Positions 62,523-64,000 of a stretch of 64,000 nucleotides of DNA are shown in pieces. The position numbers and the translations under genes were made by a program. Below the pieces are notes generated by a model. It did no database searches and was not told where the DNA came from. It was given only the letters and a program-made list of their open reading frames with translations. Position 1 is the first letter of the stretch. Each line of letters starts with the position of its first letter. This DNA is from CADCTM01 sp049671305 (GTDB lineage Bacteria; Cyanobacteriota; Cyanobacteriia; Cyanobacteriales; Coleofasciculaceae), in contig JBATUR010000032.1 in the NCBI GenBank assembly GCA_049671305.1, positions 26,952-90,951 on the forward strand, in the 5' to 3' direction.

Positions 62523-64000
62523 TTACAATTGAGTATTTTGAGCCACAATTGGCGTAAATGTCTGCCGCCGTGGTTCGATGACATGATAAACCTCGACCAT
62601 TTGCTGCTTACCTTTGAGGGCTAAAGCACCCCAAGACTCGGTTTCAAACTGCCCTTGCAGATGAACCAAGGTTTCTTGACCGATGAGGATGCGACAATTG
62701 CTAGGTTGGCGCTGCTTCTCGCAACTTTCTAAACGTGAGGCAGTATTTACACTGTCACCAATTACGCCATATTCTAAGCGGTCTTTACCGCCCAAACTGC
62801 CAGCAACAACAGTGCCTGTAAAAATGCCGATTCGCATTTGAATAATTGGTAAACCTAGACGTTGCCAATTTTGGTTCATCTCTTCCAAGCGATCGCTTAT
62901 TGCCAAAGCACAAGCAACCGCAGCACGGGCATCTTCTGCCACTTCTCTGGTATCCAAACGACAAGTCGGCACACCAAAAACCGCCATCACCCCATCTCCG
63001 GTAAACTTATTGACAATCCCTTGACGTTGAATAATTTCATGGGTCATCACACCCAAAAATTGATTTAACCACTCCAACAAGGCTTCTGGGGTCATTAGTT
63101 CCGATGTTGTACTGAAATCTTTAATATCAGCAAACAGCATGGTGGCAGTGAGGCGAATTCCTGGTAGTTTACCAGATTTGAGTAAGCGATCGCGTCCTTG
63201 CCAAAGTGCTTGAGCAATTTGTGGTGAAGTATTCTGCCCCAAAAGTTTCATGACAATTTGTTGCTTTAAGTGGGCATGATAGGCACGATAGGTAACAACC
63301 AAACCGACTGCCAAAACAAACCCCAAAGCAGGCGCCGCAACAGGTATCCAACCACCACGAACAAAAACAAAAAAGCCAATAAAAGCACAACTCCACAACC
63401 CCAAAGCAACACCAATGCTCAAAACTAAGGGGTGATAGGTTCCCCGTCCCAAAATACCACCAAGCAAAATCCAGCTAATAATCCAAAGTGCTTCAATTTC
63501 TTCTGACCAAAACCAAAATAGCGGTCGTTTTCCTGTTGCGGCATCCAAAAATTGACTGACCATTTGGGCATGAATTAACACCCCAGGCATTTTATAATTT
63601 TCCCTGAGAGCGGCACTAAAAGGCGTGTTAAATTGATCTTTGAGACTTGGTGCAGTTGAGCCGATAATTACAATTTTGCCTTTGACTAAATTTGGCTCAA
63701 GTCCCGATAATGCCTCTGTTAAACTAATCTGTTGGGCAATATTATTGGGGTGGCGGTAGTTTAATAAGATTTGATAGCCAGACGTTTCAGCGTTGTGATA
63801 ACCGCCAGAATTGGGGCTTAATTTTTCAAATACAGAAGGTCCAAGTTGCATTGCATCAGGGTTACTTTTGCCAGCTTGGGGCTGAATACCTTGTTGTTGC
63901 AAATAAGCCAAGGCAAGGCGTAGGGATAAGGAATAAAGCACGCCTTCTTTGGTTTCTGCAAATAAGATATTACGACGAATTCCATTATCCGAGTCAACAG
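62523..64000 (-). CDS. CHASE2-domain class III nucleotide cyclase (5' end outside window)
   Basis: The frame runs beyond the window: upstream of 63941 it reads DSDNGIRRNILFAETKEGVL, plainly CHASE2. Then come the rest of the CHASE2 domain (LVKGKIVIIGSTAPSLKDQF), three membrane helices (about 63390-63530) and a cyclase domain with Asp residues in FADIKDFS and FTGDGV, Lys in NKFTGD and EYGVIGDSVNTASRLES. Where the other two cyclases have Thr before VIGD this one has Gly, so purine choice is uncertain. A membrane sensor of an extracellular signal. The C-terminus is complete. Confidence 0.88.
   Translation of the reverse strand, partial: VDSDNGIRRNILFAETKEGVLYSLSLRLALAYLQQQGIQPQAGKSNPDAMQLGPSVFEKLSPNSGGYHNAETSGYQILLNYRHPNNIAQQISLTEALSGLEPNLVKGKIVIIGSTAPSLKDQFNTPFSAALRENYKMPGVLIHAQMVSQFLDAATGKRPLFWFWSEEIEALWIISWILLGGILGRGTYHPLVLSIGVALGLWSCAFIGFFVFVRGGWIPVAAPALGFVLAVGLVVTYRAYHAHLKQQIVMKLLGQNTSPQIAQALWQGRDRLLKSGKLPGIRLTATMLFADIKDFSTTSELMTPEALLEWLNQFLGVMTHEIIQRQGIVNKFTGDGVMAVFGVPTCRLDTREVAEDARAAVACALAISDRLEEMNQNWQRLGLPIIQMRIGIFTGTVVAGSLGGKDRLEYGVIGDSVNTASRLESCEKQRQPSNCRILIGQETLVHLQGQFETESWGALALKGKQQMVEVYHVIEPRRQTFTPIVAQNTQL

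Overview
The window is chromosomal DNA of a cyanobacterium. Evidence: psbM (photosystem II) at 61118-61234; many HIP1 octamers GCGATCGC (e.g. 9304, 11537, 15822); the Omp85-lpxC-fabZ-lpxA-lpxB order typical of cyanobacteria; LrtA-type HPF, a DUF3120-like membrane protein, the cyanobacterial PDZ/radical-SAM/DUF512 protein; and the expanded Uma2, Rpn and class III cyclase families common in filamentous or large-genome lineages. Gene content looks Nostocales-like, but a genus cannot be assigned from this sequence alone.

Layout. 0-6 kb: alr, an S9 oligopeptidase, a small MscS channel and a sucrose-phosphate-synthase-like glycosyltransferase. 6.3-12.4 kb: tRNA-Ser(GCU), then a complete branched-chain/neutral amino acid ABC transporter (binding lipoprotein, two permeases, two ATPases; the Nat N-I type). 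12.4-15.7 kb: accessory stretch with a PD-(D/E)XK nuclease, an HNH pair and a Uma2 gene broken by one stop codon. 15.8-21.6 kb: housekeeping mnmE, deoC, recO, an MFS protein and a GT4 glycosyltransferase. 22.2-24.9 kb: a GAF-GAF-PAS adenylate cyclase of the CyaB1/CyaB2 type. 25.7-32.6 kb: purC, Omp85/BamA and the lipid A/fatty acid genes lpxC-fabZ-lpxA-lpxB, with a dispersed palindromic repeat in two of the gaps.

32.6-39.5 kb is an accessory island: BrnT/BrnA-like toxin-antitoxin, two Uma2 genes, a lone IMS-domain membrane protein, and an unfamiliar minus-strand operon made of a membrane/coiled-coil protein, an FtsK/HerA-like ATPase, a 73-residue helical-hairpin protein and a protein in which the same hairpin is fused to a GNAT acetyltransferase. 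Its first gene is interrupted at a run of nine C residues. This operon is the best candidate for an undescribed system; its general plan recalls type VII secretion, but no WXG motif is present. 39.6-48.3 kb: hpf/lrtA, lipB, a MITE-like element, an FHA-cyclase, DUF3120, uppP plus a decayed second uppP fragment, radical SAM protein, an esterase and an Rpn-like nuclease.

48.3-60.6 kb: RND pump and adaptor (minus) divergent from a PadR regulator, a giant modular VWA/coiled-coil repeat protein carrying a one-base frameshift, remnants of two other genes, and a TolC-like outer membrane channel that probably completes the pump. 60.7-64 kb: a 2Fe-2S ferredoxin, psbM with a clear terminator, a tandem universal stress protein, and a CHASE2-cyclase running off the end. 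Three different class III nucleotide cyclases lie in this one window, each with a different sensory domain.
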